A stretch of 64,000 nucleotides of DNA from Streptomyces sp. I6 (GTDB lineage: Bacteria; Actinomycetota; Actinomycetes; Streptomycetales; Streptomycetaceae): positions 4,596,501 to 4,660,500 of the forward strand of contig RHDP01000001.1 in the NCBI GenBank assembly GCA_003725745.1. Reading direction: 5' to 3'. Positions within the stretch are counted from its first letter, which is position 1, and each line of letters starts with the position of its first letter. Of the stretch, positions 1 to 8,855 are shown piece by piece. A program made the translations under genes and the position numbers. Below the pieces are notes generated by a model. The model had not been told where the DNA came from. It did not search any database and worked only from the letters and a program-made list of their open reading frames with translations.

Positions 1-1
1 C

Positions 2-274
2 ACGTCGCAGGCCGAGACGGGCGGGGTGACGCTGATCGCGCTGGGCCTCATCCCGCTGCTCGCCGCACGCGGGCTGCTGCTGGGGCGCGGCTGGAGCCGC
101 GGCCCCGCGATCATCACCCAGATCATGGCGCTGCCGGTGGCCTGGACCCTGCTCCGCGCGTCGGGCGCGCTGATCCCCGCGGGCATTCTGCTGGCCGTCG
201 TGGCCGTCACCGCGCTGGTGCTGCTGCTCGACCCGCGGACCGCGCAGGCGCTGGGCATCCGCGGCCGCGCGTAG
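2..274 (+). CDS. Membrane protein, 3' part only
   Basis: The frame is open from the left edge of the window, so only the C-terminal 90 or so residues are present. They contain two or three hydrophobic stretches of the kind LIALGLIPLLAA and GILLAVVAVTALVLLL, with a short basic tail ending GIRGRA. This is the end of a small integral membrane protein. A GTG at 26 could be read as a start, but the frame is open upstream of it and no ribosome binding site is evident. The family cannot be named from this fragment. It is convergent with sigF. Confidence 0.6.
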   Translation, partial: TSQAETGGVTLIALGLIPLLAARGLLLGRGWSRGPAIITQIMALPVAWTLLRASGALIPAGILLAVVAVTALVLLLDPRTAQALGIRGRA

Positions 275-275
275 T

Positions 276-324
276 CTCCGGCGGCCGGGGAAGGCGTGGG
301 AACAGCCGTCCGGAACCGCCGGAG
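276..324. terminator. Possible bidirectional terminator
   Basis: A 9-bp inverted repeat (CTCCGGCGG at 276-284, CCGCCGGAG at 316-324) with a 31-nt loop fills the gap between the convergent membrane protein gene and sigF. The loop is long and there is no T run, so this is a weak call. Confidence 0.3.
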
Positions 325-326
325 GG

Positions 327-1127
327 TCACTCCTCGACCAGGAGCTTCTCGCGGAGTTGTGCCAGCGTGCGTGCCAGGAGGCGGGAGACGTGCATCTGGG
401 AGATCCCGACCTCCTGGGCGATCTGCGACTGCGTCATGTTGCCGAAGAAGCGGAGAAGGAGAATCCGCTTCTCCCGGGGCGGCAGATCCTCCAGCAGCGG
501 CTTCAGCGACTCGCGGTACTCGACACCCTCCAGCGCCTCGTCCTCGGCGCCCAGGGTGTCCGCGACCGCCGGGGACTCGTCGTCGGTGTCGGGCACGTCC
601 AGCGAGAGCGTCGAGTACGCGTTGGCGGACTCCAGGCCCTCCAGGACCTCCTCCTCGGAGATGCCGAGACGCTCGGCCAGTTCGTGGACCGTGGGGGAGC
701 GGCCGTGCTGCTGGGACAGCTCCGCGGTCGCCGTGGTCAGCGCGAGCCGCAGCTCCTGCAGCCGCCGGGGGACCCGCACCGCCCAGCCCTTGTCGCGGAA
801 GTGCCGCTTGATCTCCCCGACGACCGTCGGCGTCGCGTAGGTCGAGAACTCGACGCCCCGGTCGGGGTCGAACCGGTCCACGGACTTGATCAGCCCGATC
901 GTCGCGACCTGGGTGAGGTCGTCGAGCGGCTCGCCGCGGTTGCGGAATCGGCGGGCCAGGTGCTCCACCAGGGGCAGATGCATCCGCACCAGCTGGTTCC
1001 GGAGTTCGGCACGCTCGGGGGAGCCCTCCGGAAGTCCGCGCAGCGCGATGAACATCGCACGCGCCTCGCTCCGGTCGTTCGGAGCGTGGTGCCCGTGTTC
1101 CCTGAGGTGGTGCTCGTGGTCGCTCAT
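327..1127 (-). CDS. sigF: RNA polymerase sigma factor, SigF/SigB family
   Basis: Alternative sigma factor of the SigB/F/G group, controlling stress or sporulation genes and normally held inactive by an RsbW-like kinase. Region 2 (LVEHLARRFRNRGEPLDDL, then VEFSTYATPTVVGEIKRHFRD), region 3 and a region 4 helix-turn-helix (MTQSQIAQEVGISQMHVSRLL) are all present; the C-terminus is KLLVEE. I chose the ATG at 1127 because GAGGGCGG lies just upstream and it gives 266 aa, close to the family length. An upstream GTG at 1346 in the same frame overlaps the rsbW stop codon as GTGA and would add 73 Pro/Ala/Gly-rich residues; translational coupling from there is possible. The partner anti-sigma gene lies directly upstream on the same strand. 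Confidence 0.9.
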   Translation of the reverse strand: MSDHEHHLREHGHHAPNDRSEARAMFIALRGLPEGSPERAELRNQLVRMHLPLVEHLARRFRNRGEPLDDLTQVATIGLIKSVDRFDPDRGVEFSTYATPTVVGEIKRHFRDKGWAVRVPRRLQELRLALTTATAELSQQHGRSPTVHELAERLGISEEEVLEGLESANAYSTLSLDVPDTDDESPAVADTLGAEDEALEGVEYRESLKPLLEDLPPREKRILLLRFFGNMTQSQIAQEVGISQMHVSRLLARTLAQLREKLLVEE

Positions 1128-1342
1128 GGCCGCCCTCTGCCAGTGCCTCGCCCGGGAGGTACCCCCAGCCTGCTTCTGCTCCGCCGCGGCCGGGAGGCCG
1201 TCACGCTCGTCCACCGGGTGCGGCCTGGCCTGCTGCTCCGGGATGCCCGCCGGCCCGCCGGCCGGCTCCGCCGGGGCCGTGGGCCCGCCGTTCCGCGTTC
1301 CGGAAATCCGCTCCTCGTCGCGCACCGGACCGTCCCCGTCTC

Positions 1343-1756
1343 TCACGCCGGCCCGGGTCCCGCGCCGCGCTGCTTGTACAGGCTGATGGAGACCGTACGG
1401 TCCTCCGCCACGGAGGAGTCGACCTTGCCCGCCAGTGCCGAGAGCACCGTCCAGGCGAAGGTGTCGCGCTCCGGGGCGCGGCCGTCGGTCGTCGGGGCCG
1501 AGACCGTGACCTCCAGGGAGTCGTCGACGAGCCGGAAGACGCAGCTGAGGACGGATCCGGGGACGGCCTGCTGCAGCAAGATCGCACATGCCTCGTCGAC
1601 CGCGATGCGCAGGTCCTCGATCTCGTCGAGGGTGAAGTCCAAGCGCGCCGCGAGGCCGGCCGTGGCCGTACGCAGCACGGACAGGTAGGCACCCGCAGCG
1701 GGCAGCCGGACTTCCACGAAGTCCTGGGTCCCGGGCTCGCCTGCGATGTCGGACAC
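1343..1756 (-). CDS. rsbW: RsbW-type anti-sigma factor (serine protein kinase fold)
   Basis: About 137 aa. It has the histidine kinase-like ATPase signatures of anti-sigma factors: the helix with the N-box equivalent (DEIEDLRIAVDEACAILL) and an N-terminal DFVEVRLPAAGAYLSVLR strand-helix. In this family the protein binds its sigma factor until released by an anti-anti-sigma factor. The GTG start at 1756 has a GGAGGTGAG site a few bases upstream. The stop codon overlaps a potential GTG start of sigF, so the two genes are probably one operon. No anti-anti-sigma gene is visible next to them, so the activator must be elsewhere. Confidence 0.85.
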   Translation of the reverse strand: MSDIAGEPGTQDFVEVRLPAAGAYLSVLRTATAGLAARLDFTLDEIEDLRIAVDEACAILLQQAVPGSVLSCVFRLVDDSLEVTVSAPTTDGRAPERDTFAWTVLSALAGKVDSSVAEDRTVSISLYKQRGAGPGPA

Positions 1757-1997
1757 CCTCACCTCCAAGGTGGCACAAGGTCGATCGAGGCCCCGGGAGG
1801 GCGTCCCGGAGCCGAGTGCTGCGCGTCGGTGCGCAGCCAGTACCTGGACTGGCGACGCTATCGCGATCCATGGTGCCGTGTCGCCGGGACCCCTACCCGG
1901 CGCTGTCACTCATGGTAAGCCCATGGGTACGCACAGTGGCTAGTGCTCTGCGGCCCTCAAATGCGAGAAGTCGGCGGAGCTTTGACGTACCCGGACG

Positions 1998-2258
1998 TCA
2001 GACGATCGAACCGTCCGCGAAGCACCATCGCCAGGTCTCTCCGTGCTCCAGGGTGCGTATCACCGGATGTCCCTCCTGCTCAGCGTGGTGGGAAGCGTGC
2101 CGGCCCGGTGACGAGTCGCAGCACCCCACGTGCCCGCACGTCAGGCAGATCCGCAGCTGCACCGGGTGCGTCCCCTCGGCCCGGCACACGAGGCAGGTGT
2201 CGCTCAGGCGCTCGGGTTCGGGGCGCGGCAGGTCGAGAACATGCGGGCACTCGCTCAT
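1998..2258 (-). CDS. UBP-type zinc finger protein
   Basis: An 86-residue protein that is nearly all one ZnF-UBP domain. It shows CPH at the N-terminus, then a CLVC pair, a CLTCGHVGCCD block, and a HASHHAEQEGHPV histidine cluster, ending in ETWRWCFAD. In eukaryotes this fold binds the ubiquitin C-terminus; in actinomycetes the role is unknown. The start MSECPH at 2258 fits better than an upstream in-frame ATG at 2303 because the extra residues are not domain-like. It is divergent from the antiporter gene with about 43 bp between the starts. Confidence 0.85.
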   Translation of the reverse strand: MSECPHVLDLPRPEPERLSDTCLVCRAEGTHPVQLRICLTCGHVGCCDSSPGRHASHHAEQEGHPVIRTLEHGETWRWCFADGSIV

Positions 2259-2301
2259 GATGGCCAGGTTACGACGCGGGTGAGCGGCTGAGGGGCGGAT
2301 C

Positions 2302-3900
2302 ATGGATGCGTTGTCGGTGGTGGCGCTGGTCGCGGCGAGTGCCGCGGTCGCCGGGATCGCCCGCAGGACGGTGGTGCCCGCGCCCCTGCTCCTCGTCGCG
2401 GTCGGTCTGGTCGCCTCCTACGTACCCGGAGTCCCCGAGTACACCCTGGACCCGCACATCGTGCTGCCGCTGATCCTGCCGCCGCTGCTGCACATCGCAG
2501 CGCTGGACAGCTCGTACCTCGATCTGCGGGCCAACGTCCGCCCCATCGCCCTGCTCTCCGTCGGCTACACCCTCTTCGCGACCCTCGTCGTGGGGTGGGT
2601 GGCGCACCTGGTGATCCCCGGCCTCCCGCTGACCGCCGCACTCGTACTCGGCGCGGTGGTCGCCCCGCCCGACGCGGTGGCGGCGACCGCGGTCGCCCGC
2701 AGACTCCGCCTGCCCGGCCGGATCACCACGATCCTCCAGGGCGAGTCCCTGGTGAACGACGCCACCGCCATCACCGCCTACCGGGTGGCCCTGGCGGCCG
2801 CGGTCGGCGAGGGCATCACCTGGGGCGAGGGCATCGGGATGTTCCTCGTCGCCGCCGCCGGCGGCATCGGCGTCGGCCTGGTGCTGATGGTGCCCATCCA
2901 GTGGCTGCGGACCCGTCTCGGGGAACCCCTGCTGCAGAACACCCTGTCCCTGCTGATCCCCTTCGTCGCCTACGCCGCAGCCGAGCACGTACACGCCTCC
3001 GGTGTGCTCGCGGTCGTGGTCGTCGCCCTCTTCCTCGGGCACCGGTCCTGGCAGGTCGACTTCGCCACCCGGCTCCAGGAGGAGGCGGTCTGGCGGATGG
3101 CCGCCTTCGTCCTCGAGTCGGCCGTCTTCGCGCTGATCGGGCTGCAACTGGCACCCGTCGTGGGGAAGATCGGCTCGTTCTCGGCCCAGGAGGTCGCGGG
3201 GTACGCCGTCGTCGTCTTCGGCGTCGTGGTGGCGTCCCGCTTCGTGTGGGTCTTCCCCGCGACCTTCGTCCCGCGGATGCTGTCGCGGCGCATCCGGGAA
3301 CGCGAGCCCGGCGTGGACTGGCGGACCCCGGTGATCGTCGGCTGGGCCGGGATGCGGGGCGTGGTGTCCCTGGCGATCGCGTTCTCCATCCCGGTCCTCG
3401 CGGCCGGCGGCGAGCCCTTCCCGGCGCGCAACCTGATCCTGTTCCTCACCTTCACCACGGTGATCGGCACCCTGGTGGTGCAGGGGCTCACCCTGCCCGC
3501 ACTGATCCGTGCCCTGAAGCTCCCGGAGCGCGACCCGCTGAGCGTCACCCTGGCCGAGGCGCAGGCCCAGAGCGAGGCGTCCCGCGCGGCGGAGCGGCGG
3601 TTGGAGGAACTCGTCGCCGACCCGGTCAACGCCCTGCCGGGTCCCCTCCTCGACCGGCTGCGCACGGTCCTCGAGCACCGCAGGAACTCGCCCTGGGAGA
3701 GGCTCGGGGCGGTCAACCCCGTCACGGGCGAGTCCGCCGACGGCACCTACCGCCGTCTCACCCGCGAAGTGATCCAGGCCGAGCGCGAGGTGTTCGTGCG
3801 GCTCCGCGACGAACGCCGGATCGACGACGAGATGATGCGGACGCTGCTGCGGCGGCTGGACCTCGAGGAGGCGGCCGCCTACCGCGAGGCCGCGGGCTGA
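2302..3900 (+). CDS. Na+/H+ antiporter, CPA1 (NhaP-like) family
   Basis: 532 aa. The first 410 residues hold about twelve hydrophobic segments typical of monovalent cation:proton antiporters, including the conserved core GAVVAPPDAVAATAV and the GESLVNDATAI motif that contains the ion-binding Asn-Asp pair. A WAGMRGVVSLAIAFSIP segment matches the late conserved helix. The last 115 residues are hydrophilic and helical, as expected for a cytoplasmic regulatory tail. ATG at 2302 follows GAGGGGCGG. It acts in the plasma membrane in pH and Na+ homeostasis. Its 3' end overlaps the convergent deaminase gene by 22 bp. Confidence 0.9.
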   Translation: MDALSVVALVAASAAVAGIARRTVVPAPLLLVAVGLVASYVPGVPEYTLDPHIVLPLILPPLLHIAALDSSYLDLRANVRPIALLSVGYTLFATLVVGWVAHLVIPGLPLTAALVLGAVVAPPDAVAATAVARRLRLPGRITTILQGESLVNDATAITAYRVALAAAVGEGITWGEGIGMFLVAAAGGIGVGLVLMVPIQWLRTRLGEPLLQNTLSLLIPFVAYAAAEHVHASGVLAVVVVALFLGHRSWQVDFATRLQEEAVWRMAAFVLESAVFALIGLQLAPVVGKIGSFSAQEVAGYAVVVFGVVVASRFVWVFPATFVPRMLSRRIREREPGVDWRTPVIVGWAGMRGVVSLAIAFSIPVLAAGGEPFPARNLILFLTFTTVIGTLVVQGLTLPALIRALKLPERDPLSVTLAEAQAQSEASRAAERRLEELVADPVNALPGPLLDRLRTVLEHRRNSPWERLGAVNPVTGESADGTYRRLTREVIQAEREVFVRLRDERRIDDEMMRTLLRRLDLEEAAAYREAAG

Positions 3901-4798
3901 GGCCCTCCGGTGATCACCGCCGCCACGGCCGTTCCCGGCGGGAAGGCGCCCTCGCCGGCGAGGGCGACGAGTCCGTAGAGCATTTTGGCGACATAGAGAC
4001 GCTCCACGGGCAGCCCGTGGCGTGCCTCGAAGTCCCGCGCGAACGCCTCGAGAGCCGGTGGGACGCGGGCGTACCCGCCGAAGTGGAACCGCTCGTCCAG
4101 CCACCAGTCGCCGGCCGGCCCCCGAAGGCCTCTCTCTGGAGGGCGGCCGTCCGCTCACCCAGGAAGCCTCCCTTGAGCACGGGCACACCGAGCGCCCGCG
4201 CCCCGTCACCGAGTCCGGCGGCAAGCCCGGCGAGTGTCCCTCCGGTCCCGCACGCCACGGCGGCCACATCGGCCGCGCCGCGCAGCTCGCGGCCCAGTTC
4301 CGTACAGCCCCGCACCGCGAGGTCGTTGCTGCCGCCCTCCGGGACGACCCGGCACCCCGCCGGTGCCCCGCAGCGCTCCAGCAGCCCCGCGAGCACCACG
4401 GGGTCGGACGCACGGCGGTACGTGGCGCGGTCCACGAAGTGCAGCCGCATCCCGTCGGCGGCGCAGGCGGCGAGCGACGGGTTGAGGGGGCGCGCGGCGA
4501 GCTCGTCGCCCCGGACGACACCGATCGCGGGGAAGCCGAGCAGCCGCCCTGCGGCGGCCGTGGCGCGCAGATGGTGGGAGTACGCGCCGCCGAAGGTGAG
4601 CACGGTCCGGCCGGCCGCCGCACGCAGGTTCGGTGCCAGCTTGCGCCACTTGTTGCCGGGCAGGTCGGGGTGGATGAGGTCGTCCCGCTTGAGCAGCAGC
4701 CGCAGCCCGTGCCGCGCGAAGCGCTCGTCCCGCACCTCCTGCAAGGGGGAGGGCAGCCGGGGCCGAAGTGCACGGTCGAGGTCTACGGGCTGGCTCAC
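3879..4798 (-). CDS. PLP-dependent ACC deaminase/D-cysteine desulfhydrase family (one frameshift)
   Basis: The N-terminal reading frame gives LLLKRDDLIHPDLPGNKWRKL, whose lysine in NKWRK is the PLP Schiff-base site, followed by TFGGAYSHH, EGGSNDLAVRG and ACGTGGTLAGL, the usual phosphate-binding loop. At about 4117 the frame breaks after QREAFGG. The continuation, GDWWLDERFHFGGYARVP and then LPVERLYVAKMLYG to VITGGPQP, lies in another frame, and adding one base to the CC/GG run rejoins them. With that, the length (about 306 aa) is normal. GTG start at 4798. Substrate is uncertain between 1-aminocyclopropane-1-carboxylate and D-cysteine. Confidence 0.8.
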
Positions 4799-5326
4799 CC
4801 ACCCATTGTCGCTTCGCCTTCTCGCCGTCCCGTCACGGCGTCCGCGGCGCGCGGCCCGTACCGCGCGAAGCGCTCGTCCGCCGCAGGCTCCGGAGGGGAG
4901 GGGAGGGGAGGGGGGAAGGGGGGAAGGGAGGCAGCCGGGGCCGGATGCGCTCACCCCGCCGTTCACCCGGCCGTTCTCGCCGCCCCGGCCCGGAAGGGGC
5001 CCGGCCGGGTGCCGTCGACGGCCCGCGCGGGGTGAGGCCCGCGTCGACGGGAAGCCTGCTCTGGTGGCTCCCCGCCGCGCTCGCCGCGACGCGGTGCTCC
5101 TGTCCGAGCGGCGGGGCCCGCTCGCGCCGGCGGCCCGTTGTCTCAGCGGTGGTGCTGACGTGCACCGATGGCAGGGCCCGCTCGCACGGGCAGCCAGCCG
5201 CCCCGCGTGGCAGCAGCCCGGCCAGGCCGGACTCCCGCCCGCTCGGCGGGGGTGCCGGCCCGGTGGGTGTGCCGGCCGCGACCGGCGGCACGCCGGCCCG
5301 GCCGGGCCCCGCTCGCGAGGGTGCTC
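4799..5326. other. Intergenic region with purine tract and partial duplication
   Basis: No convincing gene. Around 4893-4928 there is a run of GGGGA repeats. Bases 4861-4941 carry the sequence CGCGAAGCGCTCGTCC followed, after the purine tract, by GCAGCCGGGGCCG. The same two blocks in the same order occur inside the 5' end of the neighbouring deaminase gene at about 4717-4764. This looks like a decayed local duplication. Confidence 0.5.
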
Positions 5327-5917
5327 TCAGGCGAGCCGTCCGGCGATCCGGGTGCGCATGGAGCTCATGGTGAAGCCCCGGGGGTCGATCTTCCCCGGCT
5401 GCCACTCCAGGTGCCCGATGACCGACGGGGCGCCCCACCCGTGGCGCCGGCAGACGGCGGCGGCCGCTCGCTCGATCGCCTCCAGCTGGACCTGCGGCCA
5501 CGGGTCCTTTCCGTCGCCGAGGTTCTCGCACTCGAATCCGTAGAAGTGCGGGTTCCCGTCCGTGTTCGCCTCGTCGTCGGGAGGCAGCGCCGTCTCGGCG
5601 ATGACGGCGCGCAGGACGTCGTCGTCGCCGAGCCCGGCGTGGTTGGCCCTGCCGTACCCGACGAGGTGGACCGTGCCGTCCTTGGCGATGACACCGTGGC
5701 ACAGCGGGCCCGGCAGGCCCTGGTAGCCATCGCGGCAGAGGCGTACGGTGTCCGCGGTGCCCGAGGTGGCGGTGTGATGGATCATCACGCCGTGCACGGG
5801 GCCCCAGGGGCCCTTGTGGTTGCGGTTGTGGGTGCGCCAGGCGCCGACCTGGACGATCGTCAGCCCCTCGCCGAGCAGGGCGTCGAGAAAGCTGTCCGCG
5901 GACATGGGTGGGGCCAT
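5327..5917 (-). CDS. N-acetylmuramoyl-L-alanine amidase, PGRP/Amidase_2 domain
   Basis: 196 aa. The zinc amidase fold is visible as VHGVMIHHTATSG (first zinc histidine), a central YGRANHAG block, and VIGHLEWQPGKIDPRG, which carries the second zinc ligand and the catalytic Lys/Asp region. Family members cut the bond between N-acetylmuramate and L-alanine of peptidoglycan. No signal peptide is seen, and no separate cell-wall binding domain, so it resembles a phage-type endolysin core. The ATG at 5917 has GAAGGAG at the right distance; an upstream in-frame start at 6022 lacks one. Confidence 0.85.
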   Translation of the reverse strand: MAPPMSADSFLDALLGEGLTIVQVGAWRTHNRNHKGPWGPVHGVMIHHTATSGTADTVRLCRDGYQGLPGPLCHGVIAKDGTVHLVGYGRANHAGLGDDDVLRAVIAETALPPDDEANTDGNPHFYGFECENLGDGKDPWPQVQLEAIERAAAAVCRRHGWGAPSVIGHLEWQPGKIDPRGFTMSSMRTRIAGRLA

Positions 5918-6146
5918 GACCGGCTCCTTCACGGCTGGATGTGTGGGTATGGAGCTTTTACCCGCAACTCCCTGACGAGGCGGCCCGTTCGCACGGTGTG
6001 CGAGCCGATCCGGCCAGTGCACTGGAACAGGCGCCTCATGCCTCGCACATCATCGTTCAGTCCCACTCATTTGTGTAATAGCGCGCGCACGCACCGCGCT
6101 GAAAGGCTCTTCGTCGCAGGTCAACCCATGATTGCGAAGGAGCCCC

Positions 6147-7580
6147 ATGTCGGTTGGTACGGACGGTCCGGTTGGTGACGAGGTGCGCGAGGGCGGCCGG
6201 GACGCGGCACCGCCGCAGCAGAGTCTGGGTACGGCCGCTGCGCGGAACCTGGCGACCACCACCAAGTCGGCCCCCCAGATGCAGGAGATCACCTCCCGGT
6301 GGCTGCTGCGGATGCTGCCCTGGGTCCAGGTGCAGGGCGGTACCTACCGGTTGAACCGCCGGCTCAGCTACGCGGTCGGCGACGGGCGCGTCACCTTCGT
6401 CCAGACGGGCAGCCAGGTCGAGGTCATCCCGGGAGAGCTCGGCGAACTGCCGCCCCTGCGGGGATACGAGGACGAGGCCGTGCTGCGCGAACTGGCCCAG
6501 CGCTGCCGGCAGGTGCGGTTCGCGCCGGGTGACGTGCTGGCCGCGAAGGGCGAGGCGACGGACCGGGTGTTCCTCCTCGCGCACGGCCGGGTGGAGCAGA
6601 TCGGCACCGGGCCCTACGGCGACGAGGCCGTGCTCGGCGTCCTCGCCGACGGCTCCTACTTCGGCGAGAGGTCGCTGGTCGACGGCGACGCCGTATGGGA
6701 GTTCACCGCCCGGGCCCACACGGCCTGCATCGCGCTTGAGCTCACCCGGCAGGACGTGCTGACCCTCGCGGACCGCGTCGAGTCCCTCTCCGGACACCTC
6801 CGGTCCGTGGTGTCGGTCCCCCACCAGCGGACCAACAAGTACGGGGAGGCCGCCATCGACCTCTCGGCCGGCCACGTCGGAGAGACGGTCGTCCCGCACA
6901 CGTTCGTCGACTACGAGGCCTCACCGCGCGAGTACGAGCTGAGCGTCGCGCAGACCGTGCTGAAGGTGCACAGCCGGGTTGCCGACCTCTACAACCAGCC
7001 GATGAACCAGACCGAGCAGCAGTTGCGGCTGACGGTCGAGGCGCTGCGGGAGCGCCAGGAGGACGAACTCGTCAACAACAAGGACTTCGGCCTCCTTGCC
7101 AACTGCGACTACGGACAGCGGCTGCAGCCGCACGACGGCGTGCCCGGCCCGGACGACATGGACGAGCTGCTGTCCCGGCGGCGCGGCTCCAGGATGTTCC
7201 TGGCCCACCCGCGGGCCATCGCGGCCTTCGGCAGGGAGTGCAGCAGGCGGGGCGTCTACCCGGACACCGTGGACATCGGGGGGAGCCGCATCCCCTCCTG
7301 GCGCGGGGTGCCGATCTTCCCGTGCAACAAGATCCCGATCTCGAAGGACCGCACCACCTCGATCATCTGCATGCGTACGGGCGAGGACGACCAGGGCGTG
7401 GTCGGTCTGCACCAGGCCGGCATCCCCGACGAGATCGAGCCCAGCCTCTCCGTCCGCTTCATGGGCATCGACGAGCAGGCCATCATCTCCTACCTGGTCA
7501 CGGCCTACTACTCGGCGGCGGTCCTGGTGCCCGACGCCCTGGGTGTGCTGGAGAACGTCGAGGTGAGCCGCTGGCGCTGA
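6147..7580 (+). CDS. Family 2B encapsulin nanocompartment shell protein
   Basis: 477 aa. The HK97-fold shell protein is split by a cyclic-nucleotide-binding-like insert (about residues 125-225, with [12 protein letters not shown] and the cassette-like [13 protein letters not shown]), the hallmark of family 2B encapsulins. Flanking shell parts include [23 protein letters not shown] at the front and [32 protein letters not shown] and [13 protein letters not shown] later. ATG at 6147 follows GAAGGAG. The next gene is a polyprenyl synthase, one of the known cargo types for this family, so the two should make an isoprenoid-synthesising compartment. A ligand-binding role for the insert is inferred. 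Confidence 0.9.
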   Translation: MSVGTDGPVGDEVREGGRDAAPPQQSLGTAAARNLATTTKSAPQMQEITSRWLLRMLPWVQVQGGTYRLNRRLSYAVGDGRVTFVQTGSQVEVIPGELGELPPLRGYEDEAVLRELAQRCRQVRFAPGDVLAAKGEATDRVFLLAHGRVEQIGTGPYGDEAVLGVLADGSYFGERSLVDGDAVWEFTARAHTACIALELTRQDVLTLADRVESLSGHLRSVVSVPHQRTNKYGEAAIDLSAGHVGETVVPHTFVDYEASPREYELSVAQTVLKVHSRVADLYNQPMNQTEQQLRLTVEALRERQEDELVNNKDFGLLANCDYGQRLQPHDGVPGPDDMDELLSRRRGSRMFLAHPRAIAAFGRECSRRGVYPDTVDIGGSRIPSWRGVPIFPCNKIPISKDRTTSIICMRTGEDDQGVVGLHQAGIPDEIEPSLSVRFMGIDEQAIISYLVTAYYSAAVLVPDALGVLENVEVSRWR

Positions 7581-7646
7581 CGCCCGGCGCCGCCACGGGC
7601 GGGAGCGGCGCGCCGCTCCCGCCCCACCCCCCGTCAGCATCCCCGT

Positions 7647-7690
7647 CAGCACTCCGTCAGCACTCCGTCAGCACTCCGTTAGCACTCCGT
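7647..7690. repeat. Four tandem copies of an 11-bp unit
   Basis: CAGCACTCCGT is repeated three times exactly (7647-7679) and once with a single change (TAGCACTCCGT, 7680-7690). A poorer copy lies just upstream at about 7635-7646. The array sits between the encapsulin stop codon and the cargo gene's ribosome binding site. Confidence 0.9.
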
Positions 7691-7707
7691 CAGCAGAGGA
7701 CGAGACC

Positions 7708-8757
7708 GTGACCATGACCAGCGCGGACACCGCGGCCACCGACGCACACGAGGCGGCCCGGCTCCTGGAACGCACCCGCAGCGCCGTCGACCCCCTGCTG
7801 CGGGACACCGTCGGGTCCCTTCCCGCCTCCATACGCCGTGTCGCGATGTACCACTTCGGCTGGGAGCACGCCGACGGCACTCCCGCCGCCGGGCCGGCCG
7901 GCAAGGCGATCAGGCCGGCCCTGGTGCTCGCAGCGGCCCGGGCGCTCGGCGGGGACCCGCACCAGGCGCTGCGCCCGGCCGCGGCCGTGGAACTCGTACA
8001 CAACTTCACCCTGCTCCACGACGACGTCATCGACGAGGACGCCACCCGCCGGCACCGGCCCACCGCCTGGACGGTGTTCGGCATCCCGGACGCCATCGTC
8101 GCGGGTGACGCGATGCAGGCCCTGGCGCTGCGGCTGCTCGCCGACGACCGGCATCCGGCCGCCGCGGCGGCCTCCGCGCGGCTGGCGGCCTGCGTGATCG
8201 AACTCTGCGCGGGCCAGCAGGCGGACTGCGCCTTCGAGCAGCGCGGGCCCGGGGAGGTGTCCCTCGACGAGTGCATCGCCATGGCCACGGCCAAGACCGG
8301 GGCGCTGCTGGGCTGCGCCTGCGCCCTCGGCGCGCTGTACGCGGGGGCGGGCGAGGAGGAGACCGCCGCGATGGACGCGTTCGGCAGGGAGGCGGGACTC
8401 GCCTTCCAGCTGATCGACGACCTCATCGGCATCTGGGGCGACCCGGACCGCACGGGCAAGCCGGCGGGCGCCGACCTGGCCGCGCACAAGAAGTCGCTGC
8501 CGGTGGTGGCGGCCCTGGGCTCGGGCACCGAGGCGGGGGAGGAACTCGCCGAGCTGTACGCCGGGCCGATGGGCCCGGGGGCGGTCGCCCGGGCCGCGGA
8601 CGCGGTGGAGCGCGCCGGGGGCCGGGACTGGGCCCAGCTCCAGGCGGCGGACCGGATGGGCCGGGCCGTGCAGCAGCTCTCCCGCGCCGTGCCGGACCTC
8701 GGGGCGGCGGGGGACCTGCTCGCGCTGGCCGAGTTCGTCACACGCCGGAGCCGCTGA
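7708..8757 (+). CDS. Polyprenyl (isoprenyl) diphosphate synthase, likely encapsulin cargo
   Basis: 349 aa, all-helical trans-prenyltransferase. The first aspartate-rich motif is LLHDDVIDED followed by the RRHRPT basic patch; the second is FQLIDDLIGIWGDPDRTGK. GKAIRP matches the IPP-binding region. The family condenses isopentenyl diphosphate onto allylic diphosphates; product chain length cannot be told. It follows the family 2B shell gene, and polyprenyl transferases are a recognised cargo class of family 2 compartments. The N-terminal extension before the first helix is short (about 15 residues, Thr/Ala-rich). GTG at 7708 has GAGGA upstream; an ATG two codons later is an alternative. Confidence 0.88.
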   Translation: MTMTSADTAATDAHEAARLLERTRSAVDPLLRDTVGSLPASIRRVAMYHFGWEHADGTPAAGPAGKAIRPALVLAAARALGGDPHQALRPAAAVELVHNFTLLHDDVIDEDATRRHRPTAWTVFGIPDAIVAGDAMQALALRLLADDRHPAAAAASARLAACVIELCAGQQADCAFEQRGPGEVSLDECIAMATAKTGALLGCACALGALYAGAGEEETAAMDAFGREAGLAFQLIDDLIGIWGDPDRTGKPAGADLAAHKKSLPVVAALGSGTEAGEELAELYAGPMGPGAVARAADAVERAGGRDWAQLQAADRMGRAVQQLSRAVPDLGAAGDLLALAEFVTRRSR

Positions 8758-8855
8758 GCCGGGACTGAGCCCGGGCGGGCCGGTGCGTGCGCCGTCCGGG
8801 CCGCAAACCTAGGATCGCAGCGGCCAGTTGACGATCTCGGAGAGGCGGCCCGGAC

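Noticed and set aside
327-1871. A 514-residue fused reverse-strand protein covering rsbW and sigF
   Set aside because: Its N-terminal half is Arg/Gly/Pro-rich and out of frame with the real rsbW protein; only the sigF part has domain motifs.
2269-4773. An 834-residue reverse-strand open frame under the antiporter gene
   Set aside because: It is the shadow of the antiporter gene with His/Asp/Gly-rich sequence and no domains; the antiporter frame on the other strand has clear motifs.
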